A DNA stretch of 64,000 nucleotides from Oxytricha trifallax (taxonomy: Eukaryota > Ciliophora > Spirotrichea > Sporadotrichida > Oxytrichidae): NCBI GenBank assembly GCA_000711775.1, contig ARYC01000504.1, positions 1 to 64,000 of the forward strand. Direction: 5' to 3'. Below the pieces are notes generated by a model. The model searched no databases. It was not told the DNA's origin and saw nothing but the letters and a program-made list of their open reading frames with translations. The position numbers and the translations under genes are program-made. Shown here piece by piece: positions 10,723 to 23,106 of the stretch; position 1 is the first letter of the stretch; each line of letters begins with the position of its first letter.

Positions 10723-13567
10723 ATGATTCATCAAATTATGTATTTTTAAGTTTCTATTATTTAAAAATATTGATATTCATCAGATCTAGGCTAAATATTT
10801 AATAATACAAGCAAATTAAGTACATCCTAAAATCAAAGACAACTTCAGTTTAATCACATAATTAATTCGGTAAGATCCAAGTAAATGTTTTATTACTTCT
10901 ATTTTAGACAAAAAACGATTTAATTTAGCAGATTACAACACAACATTTGAGAGCTGTGACTCCAGTAACTAATTAGAATTTTACCAGAACTTAGAAAATA
11001 AATTTTTAAGACATACTACAGGAATCTTAAAATCAGAAGACACTAAGTGATCTAATGTTGCCACTTGCATAAAATATAAATTTTGGTTTTTCTAGCCGTA
11101 CTCCTACTTCTTATGTATAAAAAAGTAAGACATTTAAAGTCTTATTGTTTTATAGGATCAAGTTCAGGTCAAGGAATGACTTAGAATGTTTTACTAAGGC
11201 CCCCAATAAGCACAGGTGTAACTTAAAGATTGGACAATATCACTTTAGAAACTCATAATAATAAGTAAAGACGCTCACCAGCAAACTAAAATTATCCAGG
11301 ATCCGGCCTCTCTAGAAATGAATTCCATTCTCAAGAAAATAGCATGTTACAAAATTTAAGCACACTACCTCTACAAAATGCTAATTTGACTTAAAATCCT
11401 CAAGCCTAACATCATCACACAAATTTGGCTTAGATTGTGAATTAAAATGCAAGCAAATTTTATCATAAGAGCAAAGCTGTTACAAATTTTAAGCTCATAA
11501 AAGAGTCTCAAGATTAAAAATGGCGAGTTATAAATCACACTATTTAAAGTTAGTTGCTAGCTCCGACCGGTCCGGTTATAAGGGATTTTAAGTAAAATCA
11601 TATGCTCATCCCATAAAGTAAATAGAAGAGGAGAGAGCTAAAAATTTAAGCTAGAAATTCCTATCAAACTTTAGAAAAAATTCAAGCAGCCTCTTAAATT
11701 TAGTGATAGCATTAAACAGATGATTTAGAGATATAGGGGGTTGCTGGTTTGGAAAAGAATGAAACTTCTATGGAAAGATTCAATCAATTAGATATATTTA
11801 GATAAGGTTTAAATACTGCAAGCGGGAGAAATAATTTTAAAAACAAAACATTTAACTAAAGCTAGTTTCTTAACAAAATGAAGAGACAATCGGGGAGAAA
11901 TTAAATCTAGATAGGAAAAGACGATTCTCAGACTTCACTGAAAAACTATAGGAAAAATGATTCTGGAATATTAGGCAAACAAATTTATGAAAAAAGGGTG
12001 GAATACATTGAAATTGAAGTTGAAGACCCAAAGCTTAACTTTCTTTAAATTCATTATGTTTAAATGTTAAGCTTAACGAAAAGAAATTGATAAAATGTGA
12101 AAAGAGTATGATAAAATCTTAAGTGCCCTATTTTGAGAAATATTTAACGACTGAATAATCAGGATATCAAGTCAAAATTTAAGTTCTCAGCGATATCTCG
12201 ATATTTGAATGGATCATTAAATATGCTGAGTATGTAAATCATCAACAGAAGCCCAAACAATATCAGTTTTCAAGGTCTTAAAGTTAAAAGGCATTGCCTA
12301 TAAAACCTGAGATTGAGTATTAAAAATTAACTTCAATTTTAAATTCTGCTGAGTATCTTGGCATGAAGAAGTTAGTGACGCAATTTTTTAAGTAATTAAA
12401 ATGTAAATACATTCTATTATTTTATTGTGTAATCTTAAATGTCTAAAGTTCACTGTAAAAAATATATCATAGATATCTAGCTTGCCAAGTCAATATCTTA
12501 ACTTTAGTCAAGATTCTATGAAAGCATTAGCTTAAAGTTTTGGTATAAAAGACAACTCTATAAAAGTTTTATTGTCACTTCCTTAAAATACTTTCAAAGA
12601 AAGTTTATTCAAAACTAAGGTTCTTTAAACACTTTCTATGCCAAGCTGTGACATCTACATTTGTAACCAATGCTAGTAGTTATGTTTAAAAACAGCTTTT
12701 GATTCTTAAATTTGTAGTAAAGCTGAAACTTATATTGATGTAAATGGCTAACTTAGGGCTTTTCATTAGATTAATAAAGAAAGCTCTTTAGTGCAATTTC
12801 TTATCAAAGAATTTACAAATAACTAGAACTCGAATCTTAATAATAATTTGTAAGAGATTGATTGGATGATGGTTTATTTGCTCTTGAAAGCAATTTTAAA
12901 AGAATTTAATTGTAGTAAATGTGATTAAAAATATACGATGCTTCAAGAGTTTAACTTGATACTCTTATAAAATGTGTTATCTGAAAAAGAAAGTCAGTCT
13001 AAGAATCTTAATACTTTAAGAAATTATAACTATTGTAATCATGAATCATAATCATTGATAAAAGAAGATTTGAATTTGCTTAGTTTGATAAAAGAGTTTG
13101 ATTTAACTGCCTAAAACAAAAAATGTGTTGAACAATTAAAACTTTTACAGACTTAATTGAACTTAATATACCCAATTAACTAGGCTATTCCAACACTTAA
13201 TTTTTAACCAATTATAGACCCTTAAGATCCACATTGTTAAAAAAATTAACTTGAAAAAGACGATATGATCTTTAAAATCTCAAAAAAATTTAAATAAGCT
13301 TTCTAACAATAATCAGAGCGGATATACTATCTGGCTAAGCAGGAAGACAGAACTCACAAGCTGGACAGATCTTATAAAAATAACATATTTGAATATTTAC
13401 ACAATGAATTGCCAAGACTTTAAGTTTAGTAGTAATCGTTGAATTTATAGAGCTAAGCTAAGAGACATAGAATACTAAATGCTGTAAAAGATTCTGTAAA
13501 AATTAGTGAAAGTGAGGTGACTTAGTTTATGACTTGTGAATTGAAAAAAATGAGATAAAATGAGTGA
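10723..13567 (+). CDS. SANBR/KIAA1841-family BTB protein
   Basis: Starting at ATG 10723, a disordered Gln-rich N-terminal half crosses two probable introns (10870-10907, 38 nt; 11047-11155). It leads into EYIEIEVEDPKLN, then VPYFEKYLTTEQSGYQ, LSDISIFEWIIKYAEYVNHQ and LTSILNSAEYLGMKKLVTQF. This is the BTB-like fold of the SANBR (SANT and BTB domain regulator of class-switch recombination) family, in the same order as in human KIAA1841. Further on, CDIYICNQCQQLCLKTAF and FNCSKCDQKYT are Cys pairs that match the C-terminal Cys-rich part of that family. The tail is Gln-rich and basic and ends at TGA 13565-13567. Two IESs interrupt the BTB region. No SANT domain was seen. In-frame TGAs at 10771 and 11704 are discussed in findings. 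The family call rests on motif recall. Confidence 0.78.
12031..12068 (+). other. IES in SANBR-like gene, pointer AAGCTTAAC
   Basis: The 9-base repeat AAGCTTAAC occurs at 12031-12039 and 12069-12077. The 38-base unit between the repeat starts shifts the frame. Its loss joins DPKLN to EKKLIKCEKSM in frame, just before the BTB core. A 9-base perfect repeat at a frame break is very unlikely by chance. Confidence 0.9.
12399..12436 (+). other. IES in SANBR-like gene, pointer AAATGT
   Basis: AAATGT occurs at 12399-12404 and 12437-12442, both starting at codon position 1. Removal of 38 bases joins FFKQLKC to LKFTVKNISQISS and links the BTB part with the C-terminal part in one frame. This unit has the same length as the IES at 12031. 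Confidence 0.85.
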
Positions 13568-14306
13568 TATGAAATTTATAAATCTATATTTATGGGTTTT
13601 AACTTAAGATGTTTTCTTATTACATTACTTTTGCCAAAATCTATATTAATATTATTATTTATGGATCTTAAATATGATTTTGATTCTTAATAATATGTAT
13701 ATGCAATTAATTTATGATAATTTATAAATTTTAAGATTTTATATTTTAAAGTATCTATCGTAAATTATGACTGTAGCATGAACTTCTTTAAGTTTTATTT
13801 TTATATTTCATCTTAAATTTCTAAGATCTTTTATTTTATTAGAAATAGATTTTGTTTATAATAATATCTGGTTTATTTTACTTCTTTATAATGAATATTT
13901 AAATTTTTGCAATATTATACTTAATAATATTAATAAAATCAACCATATCTTTGTTAAATTTTACTCTAGAATTTAAATAAAATTTATGGACCTATAATGG
14001 AAATTCATATGCTTCAATTAATATGGATATATATAATAAAAGACAAAAAATTAAATTGATAAATGTGAGAGATCTAATTGGATTATCTTTTATTTAAAAA
14101 TAACAACTCATTTTTAGGGTTATTTGGTATATGCATTATTAAGATTTGATTATCCTTTTTAAAAATAAATCTTATTGTTCTTATGTATAAATACATCGAT
14201 GACTAATTTCTATTTTGTAATTAAATTATTATTTTTCCCTCTTAATTTACTGATTTCTAACTCAGTACTAATTTAATAATTGAAATTACAGGATGGCTTT
14301 ACAATT
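13568..14306. other. AT-rich intergenic stretch between two 3' ends
   Basis: Convergent genes end on both sides. The stretch is very AT-rich with frequent stops of all three kinds, and I see no coding pattern, repeat or structured RNA in it. Confidence 0.5.
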
Positions 14307-14516
14307 TCAGAAACCTCTGTTTCCCTTACCACTTCCATGTCCTCCATTTCCTCCATTTTTCCATTCAAAGTTATCTCTGTGCATTTTAGGGATTTATGAC
14401 TGATAAAACTTCTCTTGTTCTTTCTTCCTCTTCATGGTGATCAACTCTTCAAGATAAATGATTGCTTTCTCTGAATTCTCTTCAACTCTGACAACTGTCT
14501 TTCCGTTTGATTCCAT
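14307..14516 (-). CDS. Small basic Gly-rich protein, 69 codons
   Basis: ATG 14516 opens MESNGKTVVRVEENSEKAII, followed by a charged helix (ELITMKRKKEQEKFY) and a Gly/Asn/His-rich tail (WKNGGNGGHGSGKGN) ending RGF-TGA. The frame is open with one TAA read as Gln. Its base composition is clearly less AT-rich than the flanks, which supports coding. It may be a complete tiny gene or the last segment of a larger one. No family recognised. Confidence 0.55.
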
Positions 14517-14595
14517 CTTTTGGGTAAAAAAGGAGTTTGTTTTGGCTGTTAGAGATTATGTGTGGAGGCTCATCTTGATTAAGTCTGAATCAGTC

Positions 14596-16650
14596 ATATT
14601 AAGAACTTATTGTAATGCAGGATTAAAAAGCTTTTAAAAATTTATTCTTTAATATGTAACAATTTTTACATTATTTTAAGCAATAAATTACAAATTATTT
14701 AAATATTTAAGGCATGGGTATATTTTATAATTAATTTCCTTAATTTATAAATTATTATCTATTTTCTTCACAATATCTTTTGATACTATAATTTTCCTTT
14801 GAGTTTTCAAATAGTTTCTAATATATTTCTCTTCAACAAAAACAAGTTTGTATTGGGTTTTAAGGTTTTAAAATTGTTGAATGATACTTATACACCATTA
14901 AAGTTTTACGTTCTCTATTGGATCTATCTCTAATTTTTAGACACAACTGCTGGCTTTTGTCTCTGGAATATCTAATAATTAATATATAAAATTTCAATAA
15001 ATTCCTGAGAGATTTGGTTGGGATAGTTCCTAAAAACTTTCTGCTAAGTCTAGCATTGTTTGCCTTCCATCAAAGCTTCCAGATCCATGTCTTCATACTC
15101 CATCAAGGTATGATTGTAACTACCTGCATTATTTAAAGGTTTGACATTGCTTCTTTTTCAAAGGATCATTTTATTATTTTCAATATTTTTAATTTTTATA
15201 CAATATTGTATTACCCATTTCTTTTTTTGGGTTCAGAATTTTCCACCAATTACTGATAAAAAGAGCAATTTTTGTCCACCTTGAAATTGAAGAATCTTAT
15301 TGTGCTAGCTTATTTAAAAAGCTCTGTAAGCAAAGGGTATATGAACAATTTTCTATTTTTGATAGCATCCGGGTAGTGACATTCAAGTTTGTTTAGCAAT
15401 TTCTGTGTGAAGCCTGTTATATTTAGATACATAAACAATATTTTAAATAAATTGATTCTTTAAATTTTAATTATCAGCATGTTAAAATAAATTTTATTTA
15501 AAAAATGTTGAATAAAACATCATTTAAAGATATTTCGAGATTTATTTTGTTTTTTTTCAACTAAAAAAATGCTACCATGTTTTTCAAGCATATTATTGTA
15601 TAAACTAAATATTATTTTTTATAACTCAAATTATATGATTAAAAGTTTTTATTTTTACATATAATTTTTGCGTAATTAATTAACTTATGCCAATATTTTT
15701 TTGTTAACTTGAGCAGTTCACTTGGAAGTATTGTATGAGACTATAAACAACTTGAATAATTCTATTTAAGTACCTAAAATAATGATTAAAACAATATTTA
15801 AACTTACCAAAAATCAAATACAGTGTCTGAACTTTAAGCCTTGCAAATTATAGTTTTAATCTTGAGAAGATTGGCTTCAACTTCTTCAGTACCAAAATTT
15901 GTTTTTTTTTAAATGAAAATACTCTTTATTAAAATCTTGTTAGCAATATATTTTGTATTTTAATTCTCTAATTAAAAGGTATTTTTACTATTTAATTTTA
16001 TATTACCATATACTTTAGGATTCTAAAAACAGATAAATTCTTTGGTAGAGACACATTTGATAAATTTCATTATGCTAATTAGCCCTTCAAATTTAATCTA
16101 GATTTTATTGTGACTTTTAGATAATTTTTCGCTCAAAAATACTTAAGCTAGTTAAAGATGACTGTCAAATTTCTGAAAGAATTTGCCAAACAGTTCTAAT
16201 TTAAAAATTTACATTATTTTATGCGAATGATAATTATTTTTTAAAGCTTACTTATAATTAGTCAAATGAAATTTATACAAAATCACATTTTTCTTGAATT
16301 ACTTTTTTTATCGTAACTTTTTAGTTTTTAGTTTTTTTCTTCTAAATTCGATACTCTTCTTGGCATCGTTGTCATATGTTATAAAGTTTTGCTGCTACAT
16401 CATATCATCAGCGGGTTTGAAGTTGGATTGCTAATCTTTGAAAATTTGTCGATGAGTTTTATAGTCTTATTTCTCACTTGCTTTCACATCTCTCTTCTTG
16501 GAAGTGCCCATTTCAGAAACTCTCTTGGGTTCATTTCCTGGTTAAAATCTTGATGAAGTCAAAAAGTGACTTGTTGAATACTAGTGGCTAAAAGCATCTT
16601 ATCTCTTGTTCTCTTAGCTGTTTATACCAATATGGTTAAATTTAATCTAT
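14596..16650 (-). CDS. Unknown multi-segment gene
   Basis: Coding blocks run from about 16640 to about 14600, separated by AT-rich breaks. Block 1 is basic and Gln-rich (MGTSKKRDVKASEKQDY at ATG 16511, possibly preceded in frame by GNEPKRVSE). Block 2 at about 16200-16020 begins ELFGKFFQKFDSHLQ and contains FEGLISIMKFIKCVSTKEF. Block 3 at about 15910-15700 holds TEEVEANLLKIKTIICKAQ and crosses a GTAAGT intron. Block 4 at about 15440-15227 holds KLECHYPDAIKNRKLF. Block 5 at about 15150-14960 holds YNHTLMEYEDMDLEALMEG and a basic end. Blocks 2-4 look like helical repeats. The IES at 15159 joins blocks 4 and 5. No family recognised; the outer limits are approximate. Confidence 0.6.
15159..15226 (-). 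other. IES, pointer AAAAAGAA
   Basis: On the minus strand the 8-base repeat AAAAAGAA occurs at 15226-15219 and 15158-15151, in the same codon phase. Removing 68 bases joins VENSEPKKR to SNVKPLNNAG in frame and skips an in-frame TGA. Confidence 0.85.
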
Positions 16651-17125
16651 TTAACATAAAAGAACATATTAATTCATTAAATATGCTATGATTTTGATAG
16701 TCTAAGTTTTTAAATATTGAAATCAATCATATAAAAATTTTATTTCCTTCAAATTGAAAAGCAAAAGTAAAAAAGATATTTTTAATTAATAAATTCTCAA
16801 ACAAATCGATCAAATGAAATAGTAAAGTAAAATTTATAAAAGCATGACATGAAAAGTTTCAAAGATGAAATACTGTTAACATTTAAAGCATAATTTTAAT
16901 TTATTTAATTCCCAAAAGTGATTGATTTTAGCTTATAGAGCCAGCTTCTCTATTCTCAAAAGTGTTCTATTGCTTGACATTTAAAAAAATATTTATTTTT
17001 ACAAAATTATAATTAGAATAAAAAACTATTTAAATAATTGTTGAGTATTAAATAAAAGTATAAATTTGATTGAGCAAATAAGGCTCTAAAAAAAAGATCT
17101 AATTATATAAGAAATTTTTAATGTT

Positions 17126-18277
17126 CTTATTTTTAAGTAATTATTTTTATTCTTCCTCTTCACCACAATATCGTTGATCTCAACATGCATAAATTCAAAA
17201 ATTTCATCTTCATGGAGGTTCAAATTTTCTTATTCTTGATCATGTTCTAATTCACTATTCAATCAAAAGATTAACAATAATTTAATAATGCAATTTTAAA
17301 CTATTTAAAACTTTCTTTTATAATAATTATGATGAAAGAATGATTCAAAAAGGTAAAAAGAACATTTAATTTATTATGTAAAAATTCAATCTTGAATTTA
17401 TAGTCAAAGGAATAATAATATGTGTCAAAGAACTTATTTTCCATTTATAATAGAGACAAATATCTATGATAATTTAATATTTCCTTCGAAAAATTATTTA
17501 TCATAAAACGATATTATTTTACCAAAAATATCATAATCATTATTTTTATTATAACTATTTGTATTTAATTTTTATGATTGGAAAATGGCATTTAGAATTG
17601 TACTTTGTTCTTCTACTTGTAACTGAATTTCTTCGGAAGGTTTTCTTGAATAACGCTGCTCTCAGATTTACCGTTCTAACTATAGTTTGAGTTCTATACT
17701 TTATCAACAGGCTGATATAGTAAATCTTAGCCTCCATTTTAAACAAAGATTAGTTCTGAACTCTCCTATACCTCCCTCTCATCATCAGATCCATGTTGAA
17801 AAATACCATTAAAAACCTAAAATCCCTTCAATAATTTGATTTAATTTTTTATATATAGAATGAAACTATTTTTAGATGTCAATTTATTGAGCATATGCAA
17901 CAGCAGATAATGAGTAATTGAAATTATTGTTAAAATTGTGTAATGCATACAATTATATTTTGTGATAAACTCAAGTTTATTCTTAATTTCCCGTCGAGAT
18001 ATAAAGTTTAGAAATTTGGCCCATGATGAGTAGTGTTACTGTTTGAGTGAATAGCTAAAATTAAACTCCTCCATTCCTCACTAATTTATATTATATTTTA
18101 TACTTAATTATTTTCATTAATCTTCCTATAACCCTAATGAATCTTGGCTTAATTGTCTACCATTATCTATAATAACTCAATTATATAAATCATATAGTTT
18201 TTGAGTTTTTATTGTCTGATACTTGGACTAGTGGGTCCTTCTGCTCCTCTTCGTGATCCTGTAAAACACCTTGACAT
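17126..18277 (-). CDS. Probable gene of unknown function
   Basis: Three pieces look coding on the minus strand. At 18277 MSRCFTGSRRGAEGPTSPS is markedly GC-richer than its surroundings and could be the first exon. At about 17820-17570 GIFQHGSDDEREVQESSELI runs to SESSVIQENLPKKFSYKQKN, open with TAA/TAG as Gln. At about 17250-17130 SELEHDQEQENLNLHEDEIF is acidic. The piece between 18074 and 17820 is also open but hydrophobic and may be an intron or IES. A separate short frame at 16899-16980 (MSSNRTLLRIEKLALQAK) could be a further segment. No family recognised; gene limits are uncertain. Confidence 0.45.
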
Positions 18278-19339
18278 TTTCTCAATTGTTTTCTTGTAAG
18301 CACCATTGTGTAAGTATTTTGTTTTATTTAGTTAATGCGAATTATTATAAAATAAAAATTTAAAAACTATAAATCTATACTGCAATAAAATGAAAAAAAT
18401 ATCCATATTCATCATTATTTGGTAATATTATTAAATTTATTGATTTGAACTTTTAAATTCTGTATTATTTATTTGTAATTTATTTTTGCATTTTATTAAT
18501 AGAATTTTTCAAATATTTCATTCAGGATAGTAATCGAAAACATTAAAAATATATATTCTCTTACTATTGAGACTTTCTATTAATTCCGACTTATAGTTAA
18601 TTAGAATCTCTTAGAAAAATGCTTAAAATCAAGAATTTATTATATAAAAAAATTCAAATATTATCTAAGTATCAAGATTTGTATAGCATAATAAAAAGAT
18701 TTCTAAAAAATAACATATAATATTTTTGATAATTGTATAAATTTCTTGTTAATTATTTATAATTGATTCTATAAAAATTAATTAATTCCAGATTAAATCT
18801 AATAATAAACACATACTTACAAAAGTGAACAACTGGATAAATCTATTTATTCATTATAAATTTTAAGACGTAGCTATTTATCCATAAATTATAAGTAATT
18901 TTATTATTTAAAATATAATTAACTATATTTACCATAAAAATCATAATAGATAATAAGTAAGAATATCTAATAGAATAAGAAATAAGAATTAAAACATTTA
19001 AACAGAGTAACAGGCTTACTATTTTATAAAAGATTACCTTTTAAGCAATATAAAGATAAAAAAAGGGCAAAAATGTGTGATTTATTTTAACTTTCTTATA
19101 TAAATTATCTTAAAAACAATTATGGATTGCTATAGTAGTTTTTCAATGCTTAATTCCATACTTAACTGATATATAATGCTTTAAAACATAGATAGTCACC
19201 GTTCATTGTTTAATAAATAATTTGTGGTTATTATATGGTGTTTATTTCTCAAATTTTTGGTAATTAATTACAAATTCTTTGATAAATATAAAATATAAAT
19301 TAATTTATACCGGAAAGATGATAGTTTTTAAAATATGAT
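18278..19339. other. AT-rich stretch without a recognised gene
   Basis: About 1 kb of very AT-rich DNA with stops in all frames and long A/T runs. I see no conserved motif, repeat pair or RNA-like structure. Confidence 0.45.
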
Positions 19340-19660
19340 TCAATTCTGATGATCTTCTTACATGCCATCTTAGTCAGCTTGCTCTTCTTTTTATATAAAG
19401 AATATGATTTAAATTATTTAAATTCCTTATTGAAAATATAAAATAAATAATATATGATATATTAATACATCTTTTTCTCCCTTTCCCTTCTTCTTTGAAT
19501 TAGCCAACTCGTATTACTAGTCTACTTCTTATTAACTCATTCCTAGCTTTTGAATTTGTGAGAAATAGTAGTTTAAATATTCCATTATAATTTAAAATAT
19601 TTGTGCGAGGGCATCAACGAGTTGAGCATTGTATAATTTATGAGTTCTAATCTGATCCAT
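19340..19660 (-). CDS. Small helical protein, about 78 residues after IES removal
   Basis: ATG 19660 opens MDQIRTHKLYNAQLVDALAQ, an amphipathic helix followed by LNYYFSQIQKLGMSQQEVDQ and a basic stretch NSKKKGKGEK. The IES at 19393-19476 interrupts the frame; its removal leads to EEQADQDGMQEDHQN and TGA 19340-19342. The basic stretch followed by an acidic tail suggests a small adaptor or subunit of a complex. No family recognised. Confidence 0.65.
19393..19476 (-). other. IES, pointer AAAAAGA
   Basis: AAAAAGA is present on the minus strand at 19476-19470 and 19392-19386 in the same codon phase. The 84-base AT-rich unit in between encodes only a Phe/Ile/Tyr-rich run. Its loss joins KGKGEK to EEQADQ in frame. 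Confidence 0.82.
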
Positions 19661-19682
19661 AGTGATATTTAATTTTATTTTT

Positions 19683-19991
19683 TCAATTTTTATCTATAAT
19701 AGAACACAAATTACAATATATTTTTGACGAATTTATGCATTATTTTTACCTCCATAATGCATTAAAAATTCTTTTCCAATATAAAAACTTAATAGTGATG
19801 GTAGTGAGAGCATAGATCATGAGAACACCGAGTGAGATGAAACCGAGGATCATTCCAGCCAAGCCAACGCCAGTCAATTCTTGATTTTCGTGGTAACTCA
19901 TACTTCCATAGGCATAAGTCTCAACTTCAGCTGCTGATACAGTGTTTGTAAGTGCAATAAATGCTGCAATACTTAGTGCTTTTAGAGTCAT
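19683..19991 (-). CDS. Small secreted or membrane protein, unknown
   Basis: ATG 19991 opens MTLKALSIAAFIALTNTVSA, a typical signal peptide with cleavage expected after the Ala residues. A short polar loop (EVETYAYGSMSYHENQELTG) follows, then a transmembrane helix VGLAGMILGFISLGVLMIYA with a second hydrophobic stretch. With the standard code it would stop at 19746; in the ciliate code the frame runs to TGA at 19683-19685. Coding bases are clearly less AT-rich than the flanks. A tiny type I membrane protein is likely; no family recognised. Confidence 0.62.
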
Positions 19992-20797
19992 TTAAATATT
20001 AATTCAATCATTATATTGATTAGATTGATATTAATAATTAAATAATATATATAAATACTCATTTCTGAAGAATGATGTTAGTTTATAACTTTTAAGAAAA
20101 TGATAATAAGATTATAATTTATTGCAAAATTGAGAATATTATCTCTCAAATCTTTCTATTTTCATAAATAATTATCAAATTTTTTCAGCAATAATTAGAC
20201 TATTTTGATTAGATAGATTACTTTTACAATAGTATATATGCAATAATGTTAAAGAGTAAGTATTCAGTTATTTCTTATTAATGTTATTTATATTCTTATT
20301 ATTGCTCAAAATGTGTAATATCAAATATATTGATATTAAATTATTCTAAGTTTTTTTTATGATAATAATAGCAAGTCAAATTATTAATAAATTTAAGCAT
20401 TTAATTTTACTAATTATAATTTGATAATAATGCCTATTTATTCCATCTTATAATATTTTATTGAAAATAAATCAATCTCAAATAAAAATTTAAATTATCC
20501 AATAATATAGTTTATTCTAGAAAATTAGTATTCTGATATCATTCACTGAAATTAAATTTAATTTATTTAAATGCTTTGATTTTAAATTTTGTTAAAATTC
20601 TTCTGAATCTATTAATTATTATCTTCTTTACAAACAGTAGATAGCAATTTAAATTTTTATTATTTATTCTAATTTATTTTTAATATAGAAAGTTATCTAT
20701 ATACAATACACTAAAAAAATAAAATTAAAAATAAAAGATTTATGATGATAATTCATGAAGCTATCTAAAAAATAACTTATATTCAAATTCTTTTAAC
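19992..20797. other. AT-rich intergenic stretch
   Basis: It lies between the start of the small membrane protein and the 3' end of the dynactin gene. It is nearly pure A/T in places with no open frame of coding character. Confidence 0.45.
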
Positions 20798-23106
20798 TCA
20801 TTACTATCTTGCACTTCTTTGTGATGTTTGAGGTTAGGATGATTGTGAAGATTGAGATGAGGAAGCTCCTTGCTTCTTTGCAATTCCAAGATTGATAAAT
20901 AATGGTATGGTTAAGTTTACATCTCATATTTATATTAGAAAATGATTTCCTATATACAAATAGATAACTGTAGATTTATGATTTTAAATCAAGTTGAATG
21001 GATGTTATCCATATCTTAGAGATTCTGTCTTCATTTTAATTCCAAACTAATTACAAAATATATTTAAGAAAAAAATACTTGAACTTACATAAATTTCTTA
21101 AGTGTCAACATTAAAGCCTTCTCTAAACCTGATAGGCAATTTTAGTACCACGCTATTATCAAGTTTTTTGTAGACATATTTTTCATCATCAGCCAGTAGA
21201 TTTGGCTTTTGTTGATCTGATTGATTTTGAGGCTGCTCATTATAAGAATCAGCTGCGTCTATCAATATCAAGTCTTCTGGTAAGTCAATCTAGAAAATTT
21301 TTTAATATTTTAAAACAATTAACGATAAAATATTTCGATAAATAAAGATTTATGATTACCTTAGCCGAGAGTTTTTCAGATATATCGAGGTCCATCTCGG
21401 ATTCTTCGAGTTAAGTAAGCAGGATTTTTGCAATCGACATATTGGGATTTTTAAACATGAGAAGTACTTCCATCAATGAACCTTCTTAATACTTTCCAAT
21501 TCTGTATATGGTTACTTTTGGGACATGATAGATAAGTTGGAAGTCAACTTTAAGCTGTTCAGTAGAGATAGGGTTGATGTTTGGTTTTATAACAAACTTT
21601 AAGCAAGTTTTGCATCTTTTAGTTCTCTTCGTCAAAAGATAAAGGTTTCCTGGGTATAGATCTCTAAAATAGAATGATATATCTTAAATTCTTACTTGAC
21701 TTTAAAGGATTAACTGTTCACATTTTTTAATCTCTGCTGTAAAGTCGAAACTAGTAAATTTAAAAACACTACAATTATGATTTACCTTAGTTGATGTCAA
21801 ACTCCTCTTTCAAAGCATCCTCAAAACTTAAAAAGTCCCCTTCTGGTGGAGCAACTTCAGAATCTAACTAACCGAAATAATCAATGAACTCTTCTGGAGG
21901 TAAATCTTTAGCATCTTCATCACCAAGAGGATTTTTGGATTCTTTAGCGGCTGATTTCTCATTTTTACTAGCAGAAAGTTATTGCAAAAGTTATCCTCTT
22001 GGAGTGGTGCTCTGCTACCCCTTTGGAGTGATTTAATCTCTGGGAGATTTCATGGATAATCCAAGGTCGTCATCTAGACCATAAGATCTAGCACTCAACT
22101 ATTCTTGCTCTAAATTGTAAATCAATACAAAAATGATTTGTAATTACATTGCATTTCAAGCTTGTTAAGATAAATCTCCTCAAAAGGCTTAAGTCTCCTA
22201 TCTTCCTCAAACTTCTTTTGCTTCTCTTCTAGGTAAGCATCTAAATCTGTCATAAAGAACTTTGACTTCTTTTTGATTTTTCCTGGTACAAAGAACGACA
22301 CAGTCTTTCTTCTTGCCCTCGTTTAGAATTTTTCTAATTTTATTTACTCTTCTTAATTGTATCTGTAGACTTCAAGGAGTTTCTCAAACTATTTCCAAAA
22401 AATGATTAATATATCGAATGTAATTTACAATAACTTGCTAAGGATTCTTGAAGTACTTGCCCTTGTAGTAGTTTATCTTCACTAAAAATGCTTTAATAAA
22501 AAAGCAGTAAAATTTTACTTAAAAGATTGTTGATAGAAGAAGATTTCAAGTCGACTTATTTGGTATCATACTAACAGAACTAACAATTATAGTAATATCT
22601 AAAAGTTAAGTCAGAAAATCTTAATTGATATGTTTTATATAATAATCACTGTCAGATAATAGTGATCTAAATATTCTTGATTTTTGTGTTTCTCTTATAT
22701 CTTACATAGAAGTTTTATTGGGACCTGGTGAGACCATAACACTCATAATAGTGAAGCAATTAGGGCACTGAAAATATCTGGAGCATTTATTTTTGAAAGT
22801 AGCCGCTTCATTTGATGAAAAATAATCTAAGCAAGATCTGCAATAGAAAGATTCCATTTCTTCGTGCAAGCAAAATCTGCACTGTCCCTTGTTACACCTA
22901 AAAGTATTAAGATTTAGGGTTCAAATTTTATAAACATTCACGCAATTTAATGTGATGGAGTGATAGATATAGGGGTATATGTTTAAATATGTTTATAATA
23001 CTATAGCTTACTTAAGACAGAAATACATCTCTTCTTCAATGAACATTCGAGTGCAACTGCATTAATAATGCACGAAAGGTGCAGCATTAGAGGTTAATTT
23101 ATGCAT
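20798..23106 (-). CDS. DCTN4: Dynactin subunit 4 (p62)
   Basis: ATG 23106 leads to a Cys-rich N-terminal domain, CSCTRMFIEEEMYFCLK, CRFCLHEEMESFYCRSCLDY and CSRYFQCPNCFTIMSVM. This matches the zinc-binding cysteines of the dynactin p62 family. After several introns come a coiled segment (FEEDRRLKPFEEIYLNKLE), the second signature LLTKRTKRCKTCLKFVIKPN (human: LLIKRSLRCRKCEHNLSKP) and PISTEQLKVDFQLIYHVPKV. A beta-rich C-terminal part ends in a Ser/Gln tail at TGA 20798-20800. p62 is in the pointed-end complex of dynactin, which links dynein to cargo. At least five introns or IESs break the frame. Family call is firm; exon borders were not all fixed. Confidence 0.88.
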
